A DNA stretch of 37,810 nucleotides, taken from NCBI RefSeq assembly GCF_020860125.1, contig NZ_JAJBUX010000078.1:1-37810 (forward strand). Direction: 5' to 3'. Of the stretch, positions 15,639 to 24,003 are shown one piece after another. A program made the translations under genes and the position numbers. The notes under the pieces are model-generated. The model did not search any database. It worked only from the letters and a program-made list of their open reading frames with translations, and was not told the DNA's origin. This DNA is from Cloacibacillus sp. (GTDB lineage Bacteria; Synergistota; Synergistia; Synergistales; Synergistaceae). Every line of letters begins with the position of its first letter. Position 1 is the first letter of the stretch.

Positions 15639-16817
15639 TTACTGCGCGAGAAAATCCGCCGCGAACTGCGCCGCGAGCGCCGCCCCCATCGGGAGTATCT
15701 TCTCGTCGACCGTGTAACATTCGTGATGGTTGGACATCCCCGAGCCGGGAACATTTTCACTGCGTCCGCCAATGAAACCATAAACTCCCGGGGCCTTCTC
15801 CATGAGGAAGGAGAAATCCTCCGAGCCCATCAGCTTTTCAAAGGGGACGAGCGCCTCTTCGCCGAAGAGCTTCACCGCCGCGCCGCGCGCCGTCTCCATG
15901 ACCTTTTCGTCGGAATTTATCACGGCGGGACAGAGATATTTGTATTCAAGCTCCGCGGTGCAACCGTAGCCGGCCGCCACATCTTCGGCGGTCTTTCTGA
16001 TCATCTCCTCCATTTGCAGGCGAAATTTCGGATCGAAGGTACGCACCGTGCCGTCCATGACGGCCTTATCGGCGATGATGTTGAAACGCTGTCCCGCGTC
16101 GAAGGTGCCGACCGTGAGGACGAGCGAGTTGAGCGGGTTGTTCACGCGGCTGACGATCGTCTGCAGCGCCATGATGACGGCGGATGCGGCGGCGACCGCG
16201 TCGCGTCCCAAGTGGGGCGCCGAGCCGTGGCTCGCCTCGCCCTTGACCGTCAGCGTAAATATGTCGCAGGAGGCCATACGCTCGCCGTGTTCGATGTTCA
16301 CCTTTCCGGCGTCGAGCTGACCCCATACATGCACTCCGTATACCGCGTCTACGCCCTTCATCAGCCCGCGGGCGACGGCGTCCTTCGCGCCGAGGGCCAA
16401 TTCCTCGGCCGGCTGGAAGAAGAATTTCACCGTGCCGCGGAGTTCGTCGCGTATCTCCGACAGTATCTTTGCCGCGCCAAGCTGCATCGCGATGTGGGCG
16501 TCATGTCCGCAGGCGTGCATCCTGCCCTCGTTCTGCGAGGCAAAGGGGAGCCCCGTCGCCTCTTTCACTGGAAGGGCGTCGATATCGGCCCGCAGCAGCA
16601 CGGTAGGGCCGGGCTTCGCGCCTTTAAGCGACGCAACGCAGCCGTACATGCCGTCGAAGCGCTCGACGGAGAGCCCCATCGCCTCAAGGTCCTTTACGAT
16701 GGCCTCCGTCGTCTCCGCCTCATGTTCCGTAAGCTCCGGATGGGCGTGGTAATACCGGCGTCTCTCCACTATATAATCGTTGTACTTCGCGGCCAGAGCC
16801 TTGATGTCGGCAGCCAT
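15639..16817 (-). CDS. M20 amidohydrolase (second of tandem pair)
   Basis: This 392-residue M20D-type metallohydrolase is of the N-acyl-amino-acid/aminoacylase and IAA-amino-acid hydrolase class. Metal-binding motifs seen are LRADIDALPV, MHACGHDAHIAM (Cys and His ligands), QPAEE, VYGVHVWG and a late histidine in MSNHHE. The dimerisation domain includes ASHGSAPHLG and GTVRTF. Its ATG overlaps the stop of the upstream M20 gene by one base (ATAATG), so the two are translationally coupled. The two proteins are clearly paralogous over their full length. The likely substrates are N-acylated or conjugated amino acids; the exact one is unknown. Confidence 0.9.
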   Translation of the reverse strand: MAADIKALAAKYNDYIVERRRYYHAHPELTEHEAETTEAIVKDLEAMGLSVERFDGMYGCVASLKGAKPGPTVLLRADIDALPVKEATGLPFASQNEGRMHACGHDAHIAMQLGAAKILSEIRDELRGTVKFFFQPAEELALGAKDAVARGLMKGVDAVYGVHVWGQLDAGKVNIEHGERMASCDIFTLTVKGEASHGSAPHLGRDAVAAASAVIMALQTIVSRVNNPLNSLVLTVGTFDAGQRFNIIADKAVMDGTVRTFDPKFRLQMEEMIRKTAEDVAAGYGCTAELEYKYLCPAVINSDEKVMETARGAAVKLFGEEALVPFEKLMGSEDFSFLMEKAPGVYGFIGGRSENVPGSGMSNHHECYTVDEKILPMGAALAAQFAADFLAQ

Positions 16818-17998
16818 TATCCCGCCGCCCTTTCATCCGTAAAATCTTTTGCGAACTGCGCGTAGAGGGCCGCGCCACGGTGCATCGCATCCTCGTCTAC
16901 GGTGAATTTATCGCTGTGGTTGGAGTAGGTGATGCCCTTAGACGGGTTGAGCGCGCCGATGAAGCCGTAGAAGCCGGGGACCTTCTCCATGAAGTAGGCG
17001 AAGTCCTCCGAACCGGTGAGGCGCGGCATCGTCGTCAGTATCTCCTCGCCGTAGAGCTTCACGGCGGCGTTCTTCGCGATCCTGTTCAAGTCGTCATGGT
17101 CGTTGATGACGGGACCGGGGAAGCGGTCGTACTGGAACTCAGCCTCGCAGCCGAGGGCCTCCGCGGTGTTCTTGATGATCTTTTCAAGCTGACTGTCGAT
17201 CGTCTTGCGCAGTTCGCGCGAGTAGGTGCGCACCGTACCCTCCATCACCGCCTCGTTCGCGATGATGTTGAAGCGCTGCCCGGCGTGTACCGTGCCAACG
17301 GAGACGACGAGCGTGTTGAGCGGGTCGTTGACACGGCTGACGAAGGTCTGGAGGTTCATGATGATGGAGGCCGCCGCGACGACCGCGTCGTGGCCAAGAT
17401 GCGGCGCGGAGCCGTGGGCGGCGAGCCCGCGGACGGTAATTTTAAAGTTGTCGCATGAGGCCATGCGCCCGCCCGGCTCAAGGCTCATGAGCGGCGCGTC
17501 GAAGACGCCCCAGATGTGCATGCCGAAGATCGCGTCGACGCCGTCAAGACAGCCCTTTTCGACGTAATATTCCGCCCCGTGGCAGGATTCCTCGGCGGAC
17601 TGGAACATGAGCTTCACCGTTCCGTGGATATCCTCCCGCATCTCCATGAGGATCTTCGCCGCGCCAAGCAGCATCGCGATATGGGCGTCATGCCCGCAGG
17701 CGTGCATCTTGCCCTCGTTCTCCGAGGCGAAAGGCAGCCCAGTCTTCTCCACCGAGGGCAGCGCGTCGATGTCGGCGCGCAGCATCACCACCGGTCCCGG
17801 CTTACCTCCCTTGATCGTCCCGATGAGGCCGTAGTAGTCTGGGAAGGTCTCAACGGCGATCCCAATCGCCTCAAGCTCGCCCTTGATCGCCTCCGTCGTC
17901 TCTTTTTCCTCGAACGAAAGCTCGGGGTGGGCGTGGAACCGGCGCCGCTGGGCGATGATGTAATCGTTGTGCCTTTCGGCAGCTTCTTTTATGTTCAT
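16817..17998 (-). CDS. M20 amidohydrolase (first of tandem pair)
   Basis: This 393-residue enzyme is a paralogue of the following gene, with the same order of motifs: LRADIDALPS, MHACGHDAHIAM, QSAEESCHGAEYY, IFGMHIWG, AAHGSAPHLGHDA, EGTVRTYSREL and a C-terminal YSNHSDKF histidine. The ATG at 17998 is chosen because AGGAGG lies 6 nt before it; a longer in-frame extension to 18034 has no ribosome site. The gene follows the putative transporter by 57 nt. The position suggests hydrolysis, inside the cell, of what the transporter imports. Confidence 0.9.
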   Translation of the reverse strand: MNIKEAAERHNDYIIAQRRRFHAHPELSFEEKETTEAIKGELEAIGIAVETFPDYYGLIGTIKGGKPGPVVMLRADIDALPSVEKTGLPFASENEGKMHACGHDAHIAMLLGAAKILMEMREDIHGTVKLMFQSAEESCHGAEYYVEKGCLDGVDAIFGMHIWGVFDAPLMSLEPGGRMASCDNFKITVRGLAAHGSAPHLGHDAVVAAASIIMNLQTFVSRVNDPLNTLVVSVGTVHAGQRFNIIANEAVMEGTVRTYSRELRKTIDSQLEKIIKNTAEALGCEAEFQYDRFPGPVINDHDDLNRIAKNAAVKLYGEEILTTMPRLTGSEDFAYFMEKVPGFYGFIGALNPSKGITYSNHSDKFTVDEDAMHRGAALYAQFAKDFTDERAAG

Positions 17999-18055
17999 TT
18001 CAAGCCTCCTAAAACTTTCTCCGCCTGCGCTCACGCGCCGACGGAGTGTTACAGC

Positions 18056-19252
18056 TTAAAGCAGTCCGATAAAGATACCGGCGATAACGACCGAGGTGAT
18101 CGTGACCGTCACAAAGCCACCGACGATCATCTGCGGCAGCATCGAGTCAAGCAGGTACTGGTGCTCTTCGGGGGTCTCGGCGAGAGCCTTGACCGACTCC
18201 TCTGTGAGGATGTAGTTCGGCGGGAAGCCGTAGAGCGCCGTCAGCGAGGTGGCGAAGGACATCTCCCAGCTTACTTTAAGGACCTTGCCGACAAGGATCG
18301 AAAGCACCGCCATGCCCGCGACGCCGATGACGATGATCGTCAGCATCGGACCGATGCATTCGCCGAGCATCTGCGGCGTCGCGTCCTTGAGTCCGGCGAA
18401 GACGAAGATCATCAGCACGTACATAAGGAATCCATAGGAACCGGCCTTATGCAGCGCGTTCTTCTCCAGGAAGCCAAGCTCGGTGAAGATGATACCGAAG
18501 AGCAGCGCGATAACCGCCATGTTGATGCCGGTCACCTTTGCCGCGAGGCTCGCGAGCCAGGCTGAGAACATCAGCTTCGCGAGGATGAGGGCCATCGTCG
18601 AATATTTCGCGGGGACCTCGGGGAAGATACGGTACTTCAGTACGTCGCTCGTCGCCATGTTGCCGACGGTGGTGTCTACTTTCTCGTTTTTGTTCACCTG
18701 AACCTCGCCGCTGCGGTACTTCGCCAGCAGGCGGCGGCCCTCAAGCTTGAGGCAGACGGCGGTCAGCGGATAGCCGAAGAATCCCTGCACCGCGTACATC
18801 GCGATCGCAAGCACGGCGGCCGTCGTGAGGCCCCTCTCCGCGGCGGCGCTGTTCATCATCGTCGCCGCGACGATGCCGCCCGTAAGCGGCGGAAGTCCGG
18901 CGATGACATAGGCGCGGCCGACGAGCGGGATGCAGATGAACCAGCAGAGGGCGACCATGCCCGCTAGCCCCGCGAGCGTGATGCAGATTATCTTCCACTG
19001 GTCAAGCAGCTGCCGGATGGAGATGATCGTCCCCATATGGGTGATGCAGAGCATGATGACGAGCGTACCTCCGAGCGGCGCGCCCATTCCCGCGAGAGCC
19101 ACGATGTCCTTCGGGAAGAAGGTCCAGTAGCCGAAGAGGAAGAGCGTCGCAATGACGAAGACCGACGGTATCCATGCCTTTGTCTTGGTGCCGACAAATT
19201 CGCCTATGTAATAGACGACGGCAAGAACTAAAAATGCCACAATACTGCTCAT
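18056..19252 (-). CDS. GltS-like multi-pass transporter
   Basis: This 398-residue membrane protein has about ten or eleven hydrophobic spans. Its layout recalls the sodium/glutamate symporter (GltS/ESS) fold: a Gly-rich re-entrant segment in the first half (TGGIVAATMMNSAAAERG followed by an AIAMYAVQGFFGYPL helix), a charged central loop (about residues 170-205), and a second-half counterpart near FATSLTALYGFPPNYI. I infer the relation by eye. It is the first gene of an operon with two M20 amidohydrolases, so an amino-acid conjugate or dipeptide-like substrate is plausible. AGGAGG stands upstream of the ATG. Confidence 0.7.
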   Translation of the reverse strand: MSSIVAFLVLAVVYYIGEFVGTKTKAWIPSVFVIATLFLFGYWTFFPKDIVALAGMGAPLGGTLVIMLCITHMGTIISIRQLLDQWKIICITLAGLAGMVALCWFICIPLVGRAYVIAGLPPLTGGIVAATMMNSAAAERGLTTAAVLAIAMYAVQGFFGYPLTAVCLKLEGRRLLAKYRSGEVQVNKNEKVDTTVGNMATSDVLKYRIFPEVPAKYSTMALILAKLMFSAWLASLAAKVTGINMAVIALLFGIIFTELGFLEKNALHKAGSYGFLMYVLMIFVFAGLKDATPQMLGECIGPMLTIIVIGVAGMAVLSILVGKVLKVSWEMSFATSLTALYGFPPNYILTEESVKALAETPEEHQYLLDSMLPQMIVGGFVTVTITSVVIAGIFIGLL

Positions 19253-19364
19253 AAAAAATACCTCCTATACATATAATTATTATGTAGGGCTATTTTACCG
19301 TATTTACCATTGTATGTACGTATTTATCACGTAAAAGTTTTTTAAATCACATATTTCCATTAAC

Positions 19365-19393
19365 TTGCCGAAGCTTTGCATAAAATTTATATT
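19365..19393 (+). promoter_or_regulatory. Candidate transketolase promoter
   Basis: TTGCCG (19365-19370) and TATATT (19388-19393) are separated by exactly 17 bp in the 245-bp AT-rich divergent region. The implied leader to the transketolase ATG is about 98 nt. Confidence 0.4.
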
Positions 19394-19497
19394 TCCGCAG
19401 GAAAATTTTCCCCAAAATTGAGCTCTTTAGCTGTACAATTACAGGAGGTATGTGTTTGCATAATTCCCTTTGAATAATGAGAGGAGTTTTCTGTTAA

Positions 19498-21432
19498 ATG
19501 AAGGTCACAGAGGAGATACGGAATTTTAAGGCGGAGTCGATCAGCGTCGGGGGTATCGCGGAACTGAAAGAGGCATCGCGCGAGGCGCGTGTCTGGGCGG
19601 TCGTCGCGACGGCGGCGGCGAAGAGCGGACATCCCGCGGGAGCACTCTCGTCGATGGATATTTACATGACGCTGCTCGGCGCGGCGAACGTCACGCCCGC
19701 GCTCGCGGACTCGCCGGAGCGCGACCGCATAGTAGTCAGCCACGGCCATACCTCGGCAGGCTTCTACGCGGCGCTCGCCGAATACGGTTTTTTCCCCGCG
19801 CATGAGATGGCGGCGAACTTCCGCCGTGCCGGCAGCCCCTATCAGGGTCACGTCGAGCGCGACGTCCCCGGCGTGGACTGGGGAACGGGCAACCTCGGCC
19901 AGGGACTCGCGGCGGGTGTAGGTTTCGCGCTCGCGGCGCGAACCCGCGGCTCGCAGGCGCACAGCTGGGTCGTCATGGGCGACGGCGAACAGGTCAAGGG
20001 ACAGGTCGCCGAGGCGCGCAGGCTCGCGGCAAAAGAAAAGCTGACGAACCTCACCGCGCTCGTCGACTGGAACGACATCCAGATAAGCGGCCGCCTGGAA
20101 GAGGTCATGCCCGTCAACATTCCCGCCCTCTGGGCCGCCGACGGCTGGCAGGTCGTCGAATGTGACGGCCATGACCACAATGCGCTCTACAGGGCGATGA
20201 AGGCAGCGAAGGAGGCCTCCGTGCCGACGGTCGTCCTCTGCCGGATGACGATGGGCAAAGGCGTATCCTTCATGGAGAACGTCCCCGACTATCACGGCAA
20301 GCCCGCCGCCGGTGAAAAACTCGAACAGGCCCTCAAAGAGCTCGGCAGCGACGTCTCTCTCTTTAACACGGCGCTCGAAGAGCGTAAGGGGCCGCTCCCC
20401 AAGGGACGCCATGTCGCTCCGGAAAAGCCGGCGCTTGAACTCGGCGTTCCTCACACATACACCAAGGAAGACAAAAAGGACAATCGCGGAGCCTTCGGAA
20501 AGGCTCTCGCGGAGGTCGGAGAGCTCAACTATAAAAAGGCGGACGCGACGCCGATGCTCGTATTCGACTGCGACCTCGCCGGTTCGGTGAAGGTCGACGG
20601 CTTCGCGAAGGCCTGCCCCGACAACTATGTCGAGGCAGGTATCCAGGAGCATATGACGGCGACCGCCGCCGGCGCTGCCTCGGCCGCGGGAGTCGTCTCA
20701 GTATGGGCCGATTTCGGCGTCTTCGCGAGCGACGAGGTATACAACCAGCAGAGACTTAACGACATCAACCGCGCCGGTACGAAGACGGTGCTCACCCACT
20801 CCGGCCTCGACGTCGGCGAAGACGGCATGACGCATCAGTGCATCGACTACGTCGGCCTCTTCCGCAACACCTTCGGTTGGAACGTCGTCGTTCCCGCAGA
20901 CCCGAACCAGACCGACCGCGCGACGCGCTGGATGCTTGCGGAGCCCGGCAATATCTGCCTCGCGATGGGACGCAGCGTGCTCCCCGTGGTCACGAAAGAG
21001 GACGGAAGCCCCTTCTACGGCGGGGACTATGTGTTCCGCGACGGCGCGATAGATCTGCTGCGCGAGGGAACCAACGTCGTCATCCTCGCGATGGGACACC
21101 TCGCGGGCCGCGCCGTCGAAGCACACGAAGCGCTCGCGAAAGAGGGGATCAGCGCCAAAGTGCTGCACTGCGCGACGCCGCTCACAATGGATAAGGAGGC
21201 GCTCTTCGCGCTCGTCGGGGAGCTGCCGCTTCTCACCTGCGAAGACCACCACGCCGACACCGGTATCGGCGCCGTCGCCGCGATGGCCTTCGCGCGCGCC
21301 GGCAGGGCGGTCAAGATAAAGAACCTCGGCGTAACGCGCTACGGGCTTTCGGGCTCGAACAGCGACGTCCTCGCCGATATGGGGCTCACCGCCGCCGGCA
21401 TCGCCGCCGGGGTGAGGGAACTGCTTAAATGA
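19498..21432 (+). CDS. tkt: Transketolase
   Basis: This 644-residue full-length transketolase is a thiamine-diphosphate enzyme that moves two-carbon units between sugar phosphates in the pentose phosphate pathway. Motifs seen are KSGHPAG (about residues 41-47), the ThDP/Mg motif starting MGDGEQVKG, the catalytic EAGIQEHMTATAAG segment with its glutamate, and late GLSGSNSDV. GAGAGGAG stands about 10 nt before the ATG. The stop overlaps the ATG of the next gene (AAATGA), which implies one operon with trmI and queH. Residues near 355-385 form a Lys/Asp-rich linker between the halves, within the normal range for the family. Confidence 0.93.
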   Translation: MKVTEEIRNFKAESISVGGIAELKEASREARVWAVVATAAAKSGHPAGALSSMDIYMTLLGAANVTPALADSPERDRIVVSHGHTSAGFYAALAEYGFFPAHEMAANFRRAGSPYQGHVERDVPGVDWGTGNLGQGLAAGVGFALAARTRGSQAHSWVVMGDGEQVKGQVAEARRLAAKEKLTNLTALVDWNDIQISGRLEEVMPVNIPALWAADGWQVVECDGHDHNALYRAMKAAKEASVPTVVLCRMTMGKGVSFMENVPDYHGKPAAGEKLEQALKELGSDVSLFNTALEERKGPLPKGRHVAPEKPALELGVPHTYTKEDKKDNRGAFGKALAEVGELNYKKADATPMLVFDCDLAGSVKVDGFAKACPDNYVEAGIQEHMTATAAGAASAAGVVSVWADFGVFASDEVYNQQRLNDINRAGTKTVLTHSGLDVGEDGMTHQCIDYVGLFRNTFGWNVVVPADPNQTDRATRWMLAEPGNICLAMGRSVLPVVTKEDGSPFYGGDYVFRDGAIDLLREGTNVVILAMGHLAGRAVEAHEALAKEGISAKVLHCATPLTMDKEALFALVGELPLLTCEDHHADTGIGAVAAMAFARAGRAVKIKNLGVTRYGLSGSNSDVLADMGLTAAGIAAGVRELLK

Positions 21433-22322
21433 TCCAGGCGGGAGATCTGGTATTTATCTGGAACCCCAAAAAGGGAGACAGCTTTCTCGTCAAGGTCCAG
21501 CCCGGGCAAAGCCAGGGCACGCACTTCGGGCAGATAAAACACGCCGAGCTCATGGAACACGACTACGGCGAGGGTATCCGCACGCCGAAAGGCGAGGTCT
21601 ACTTCCTGCTGCGGCCGACGCTTGGCGAGTATACCCGCCGCCTCAAGAGGCAGACGCAGATCGTCTTTCCCAAAGAGGCGGGCTTCATCATCGAGCATCT
21701 CAACATATTCCCCGGCTGCACCGTCGTCGAGTGCGGCACCGGCTCCGGCAGCCTCTGCTGCACCTTCGCCCACTTCGTCGGCGACACGGGAAAGGTCTGC
21801 ACCTACGACCGCCGCGAAGAATTCTCCGCGCTCGCGCGCAAGAACGCCGAAAAGTGGGGCGTCGCGCACCGCATAGAGTTCAACGTCCGCTCGCTCGACG
21901 AGGGATTCAAAGAGCGCGGCGCGGACGCCGTATTCCTCGACGTGCCGACGCCGTGGGACTACATCGACAAGGCCTATGAGGCTCTAGCCCCTGGAAACCA
22001 CATGGGGATCCTCGTGCCGACGACGAACCAGATCTCCGAGACGCTGCGCGCGCTGCAGGAATTCGGCTTCGCCGACGTGCAGGTGGTCGAGATAATGCTC
22101 CGTTATTTCAAGACGGAGCCGAACCGCATCCGCCCCGAGGATATGATGATCGGACATACCGGCTATCTCATCTTCGCCGTCAAGACGCTGCCCCTGCCGG
22201 AGATAAAACCGGCGGAGACTGCGGAAACGGCGGAAGAAAACGCCGAGCCCTGCGGTGAAGCGGCGGAGGCGGCCCTTCCGGCCGAGACGGAGCAGACGGA
22301 GAATAGCGAACAGGTATTTTAA
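21429..22322 (+). CDS. trmI: tRNA (adenine-58-N1) methyltransferase
   Basis: This 297-residue class-I SAM methyltransferase of the TrmI family makes m1A58 in the T-loop of tRNA. The N-terminal beta domain begins IQAGDLVFIWNPKKG. The family motif RRLKRQTQIVFPKEAGFI precedes the SAM-binding loop VVECGTGSGSL. The acidic motif IV region reads AVFLDVPTPWDYI, and the HTGYLIFA strand closes the fold. A C-terminal Glu/Ala/Thr-rich tail of about 40 residues (from about 258) extends beyond the usual end. Translation is coupled to transketolase by a 4-nt overlap. Confidence 0.92.
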   Translation: MIQAGDLVFIWNPKKGDSFLVKVQPGQSQGTHFGQIKHAELMEHDYGEGIRTPKGEVYFLLRPTLGEYTRRLKRQTQIVFPKEAGFIIEHLNIFPGCTVVECGTGSGSLCCTFAHFVGDTGKVCTYDRREEFSALARKNAEKWGVAHRIEFNVRSLDEGFKERGADAVFLDVPTPWDYIDKAYEALAPGNHMGILVPTTNQISETLRALQEFGFADVQVVEIMLRYFKTEPNRIRPEDMMIGHTGYLIFAVKTLPLPEIKPAETAETAEENAEPCGEAAEAALPAETEQTENSEQVF

Positions 22323-22324
22323 TT

Positions 22325-22873
22325 TTGACAAAAAAGAGGCTGCTCCTGCATATATGCTGCGCGCCCGACGCCACGGTCCCGTGGCCCTCGCTGATCGGCG
22401 AGGGCTGCGAGACCGCGGGGTACTTTTACGGCGGCAACATCCATCCACAGACGGAATATGACAAGAGAGCGGCCGCGGTCTCCGCGCTGGCCGAACATAC
22501 CGGCGCGGAGCTCTTTTTGGCGGACTATTCGCCGGAGCCGTGGTTTGAGGCGGTGCGCGGCCTCGAAAAAGAGCCGGAGCGCGGGGCCCGCTGCAAAAAA
22601 TGTTTCGCGCTGCAGCTGGAGGCCGCCGCCGAGTGGGGCGCCGCCCACGGCTTCACGCACCTCTGCACAACGCTCACCATCAGCCCGCACAAAGATGTAA
22701 ATCTGATCAACGAGATCGGCGCGCGCGCCGCCGCGGCCCGCGGCCTCGTGTGGGTGGAGAGGGTCTGGCGGAAAAACGACGGCTTCAAGCGCTCCGTCGA
22801 AATAAGCAAAGCGCTCGGCCTCTACCGGCAAAACTACTGCGGCTGTATTTTTTCCCAGAACATAGAGTTATAA
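22325..22873 (+). CDS. queH: Epoxyqueuosine reductase QueH
   Basis: This 182-residue protein of the QueH (DUF208) family performs the last step of queuosine synthesis in tRNA, reduction of epoxyqueuosine, in organisms without QueG. The family cysteines are visible: the LLHICCAPD pair (Cys11-Cys12), CKKC in the middle and NYCGC near the C-terminus, which bind iron and an iron-sulfur centre. The start codon is TTG, 2 nt after the trmI stop; no ATG occurs before the conserved LLLHICC strand, so TTG is accepted. Clustering with trmI makes a tRNA-modification pair. No other queuosine genes are in the window. Confidence 0.93.
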   Translation: MTKKRLLLHICCAPDATVPWPSLIGEGCETAGYFYGGNIHPQTEYDKRAAAVSALAEHTGAELFLADYSPEPWFEAVRGLEKEPERGARCKKCFALQLEAAAEWGAAHGFTHLCTTLTISPHKDVNLINEIGARAAAARGLVWVERVWRKNDGFKRSVEISKALGLYRQNYCGCIFSQNIEL

Positions 22874-22896
22874 TTATTCAATAAACCGAGTTGGAA

Positions 22897-22968
22897 TGAC
22901 AGCTCCCGGCGATAGATACGGGGGAACGGTTTTTGCTGTCAAAGGCTCTCCTGACGGAAACCTGACAG
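22897..22968 (+). promoter_or_regulatory. Structured leader with mutually exclusive stems
   Basis: TGACAGC (22897-22903) is perfectly complementary to GCTGTCA (22935-22941), which is also complementary over six bases to a second TGACAG (22963-22968). The first pairing encloses a TCCCG/CGGGG inner stem. Only one of the two outer stems can form at a time. The element lies 36-108 nt before the HypE/PurM-like gene. No known riboswitch class is recognised. Confidence 0.4.
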
Positions 22969-23004
22969 AAATAATAATAAGGCTGCTGACCAGAGGTGAG
23001 GTAA

Positions 23005-24003
23005 ATGACAGACAAACCTGAAACAAAACTCCCCTCGGGAAAACTCTCGCCCGAGGCGCTCAAACGCAACGTATTGTCATACAACGGCGCGCCGCGCCCC
23101 GAGGTGCTGATCGGCCCCGGCGTCGGCGAGGACGCCGCCGTCATCAAATGGCCCGAGGGAAAATATATGGTATTCGCCTCCGACCCCATCGTCGGGGCGG
23201 AGAGCGGCGCGGGGCGGCTGCTCGTGAGGATAAATTCAAACGACATCGCCTCCAAGGGCGGCGATCCGGCCTATCTCGCCGTCACGCTGATACTTCCGCC
23301 ATCCTTCGGCGAGGAGGGCGCGGCGCGCATCATGCGCGAGATCGACGAGGAGTGCCGCGCGCAGGGCATCGCTGTCGCCGGCGGGCACACGGAGTTCAAT
23401 GACCGCTATGACCGCCCCGTCATCATGGGGGCGCTCGTCGGCACCGCGGACAAAGTGATGCGCGCGAAGGACATCTCCGAGGGCGACCTGCTGATAGTGA
23501 CCAAGCACATCGGGATCGAGGGCATGTCCATACTGGCGCTCGACCGCCCCGACCTGCTGTCGCCTTTCATGAGCGAGGCGGAAATTGCCGAGATACTCTC
23601 ATGGTCCGAGATGACCTCAGTTCTTGCGGAATCGCGCCTGCTGCGCCCCTTCGCGAAATTCATGCACGACCCCACGGAGGGCGGCTTTATGGGCGGCCTT
23701 GACGAGATATGTTCACTCTGCGGACTGCGCGCCGAGCTTGACCGCGAGTCGCTGGCGATACATCCGCTGACGCGGCGCGCCGCCGAAAACCTCAGTTTCG
23801 ACCCGCTGCACCTCATCGCCTCCGGCAGCATGCTCGCCGTGGTGCCGGAACGCTACGCGCAGACCGCGCTCTCCGCGCTGGCGGCGGCGGGGATAGAGGC
23901 GGCCGTCGCGGGGCGCATGGGCGGCAGGCTGGAAGCGCCGCTGCCAGAACCTATGGAAGAGCTATGGCGGCTGCTCAAGATGGAGAAAAAAGATGCGCGC
24001 TGA
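23005..24003 (+). CDS. AIR-synthase-related (HypE/PurM fold) protein
   Basis: This 332-residue ATP-binding protein has the PurM/HypE/SelD/ThiL fold. Visible elements are GPGVGEDAAVI (about residues 40-50, typical of HypE-like proteins), the NSNDIASKGGDPAYL Mg-ATP segment, AVAGGHTEFND, and the second-domain FMHDPTEGGFMGGLDE motif. HypE proper ends in PRIC; that tail is absent and the protein ends in EKKDAR, so it is not the hydrogenase maturation enzyme itself. The substrate is unknown. The last 11 nt overlap the M24 peptidase gene. AGAGGTGAGG stands before the ATG, and the leader is possibly structured. Confidence 0.8.
   Translation: MTDKPETKLPSGKLSPEALKRNVLSYNGAPRPEVLIGPGVGEDAAVIKWPEGKYMVFASDPIVGAESGAGRLLVRINSNDIASKGGDPAYLAVTLILPPSFGEEGAARIMREIDEECRAQGIAVAGGHTEFNDRYDRPVIMGALVGTADKVMRAKDISEGDLLIVTKHIGIEGMSILALDRPDLLSPFMSEAEIAEILSWSEMTSVLAESRLLRPFAKFMHDPTEGGFMGGLDEICSLCGLRAELDRESLAIHPLTRRAAENLSFDPLHLIASGSMLAVVPERYAQTALSALAAAGIEAAVAGRMGGRLEAPLPEPMEELWRLLKMEKKDAR

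Noticed and set aside
15636..16865. 409-codon open frame opposite the second M20 gene
   Set aside because: Mirror of codon bias; the M20 catalytic motifs on the minus strand are decisive.
19387..20652. 421-codon open frame antisense to transketolase
   Set aside because: Fully covers a certain gene in a GC-rich region; composition is Arg/Asp/Val-rich shadow sequence with no recognisable motif.
23005..24003. HypE hydrogenase maturation factor
   Set aside because: Lacks the C-terminal PRIC tail and no hydrogenase or hyp genes are nearby; only the fold is assigned.
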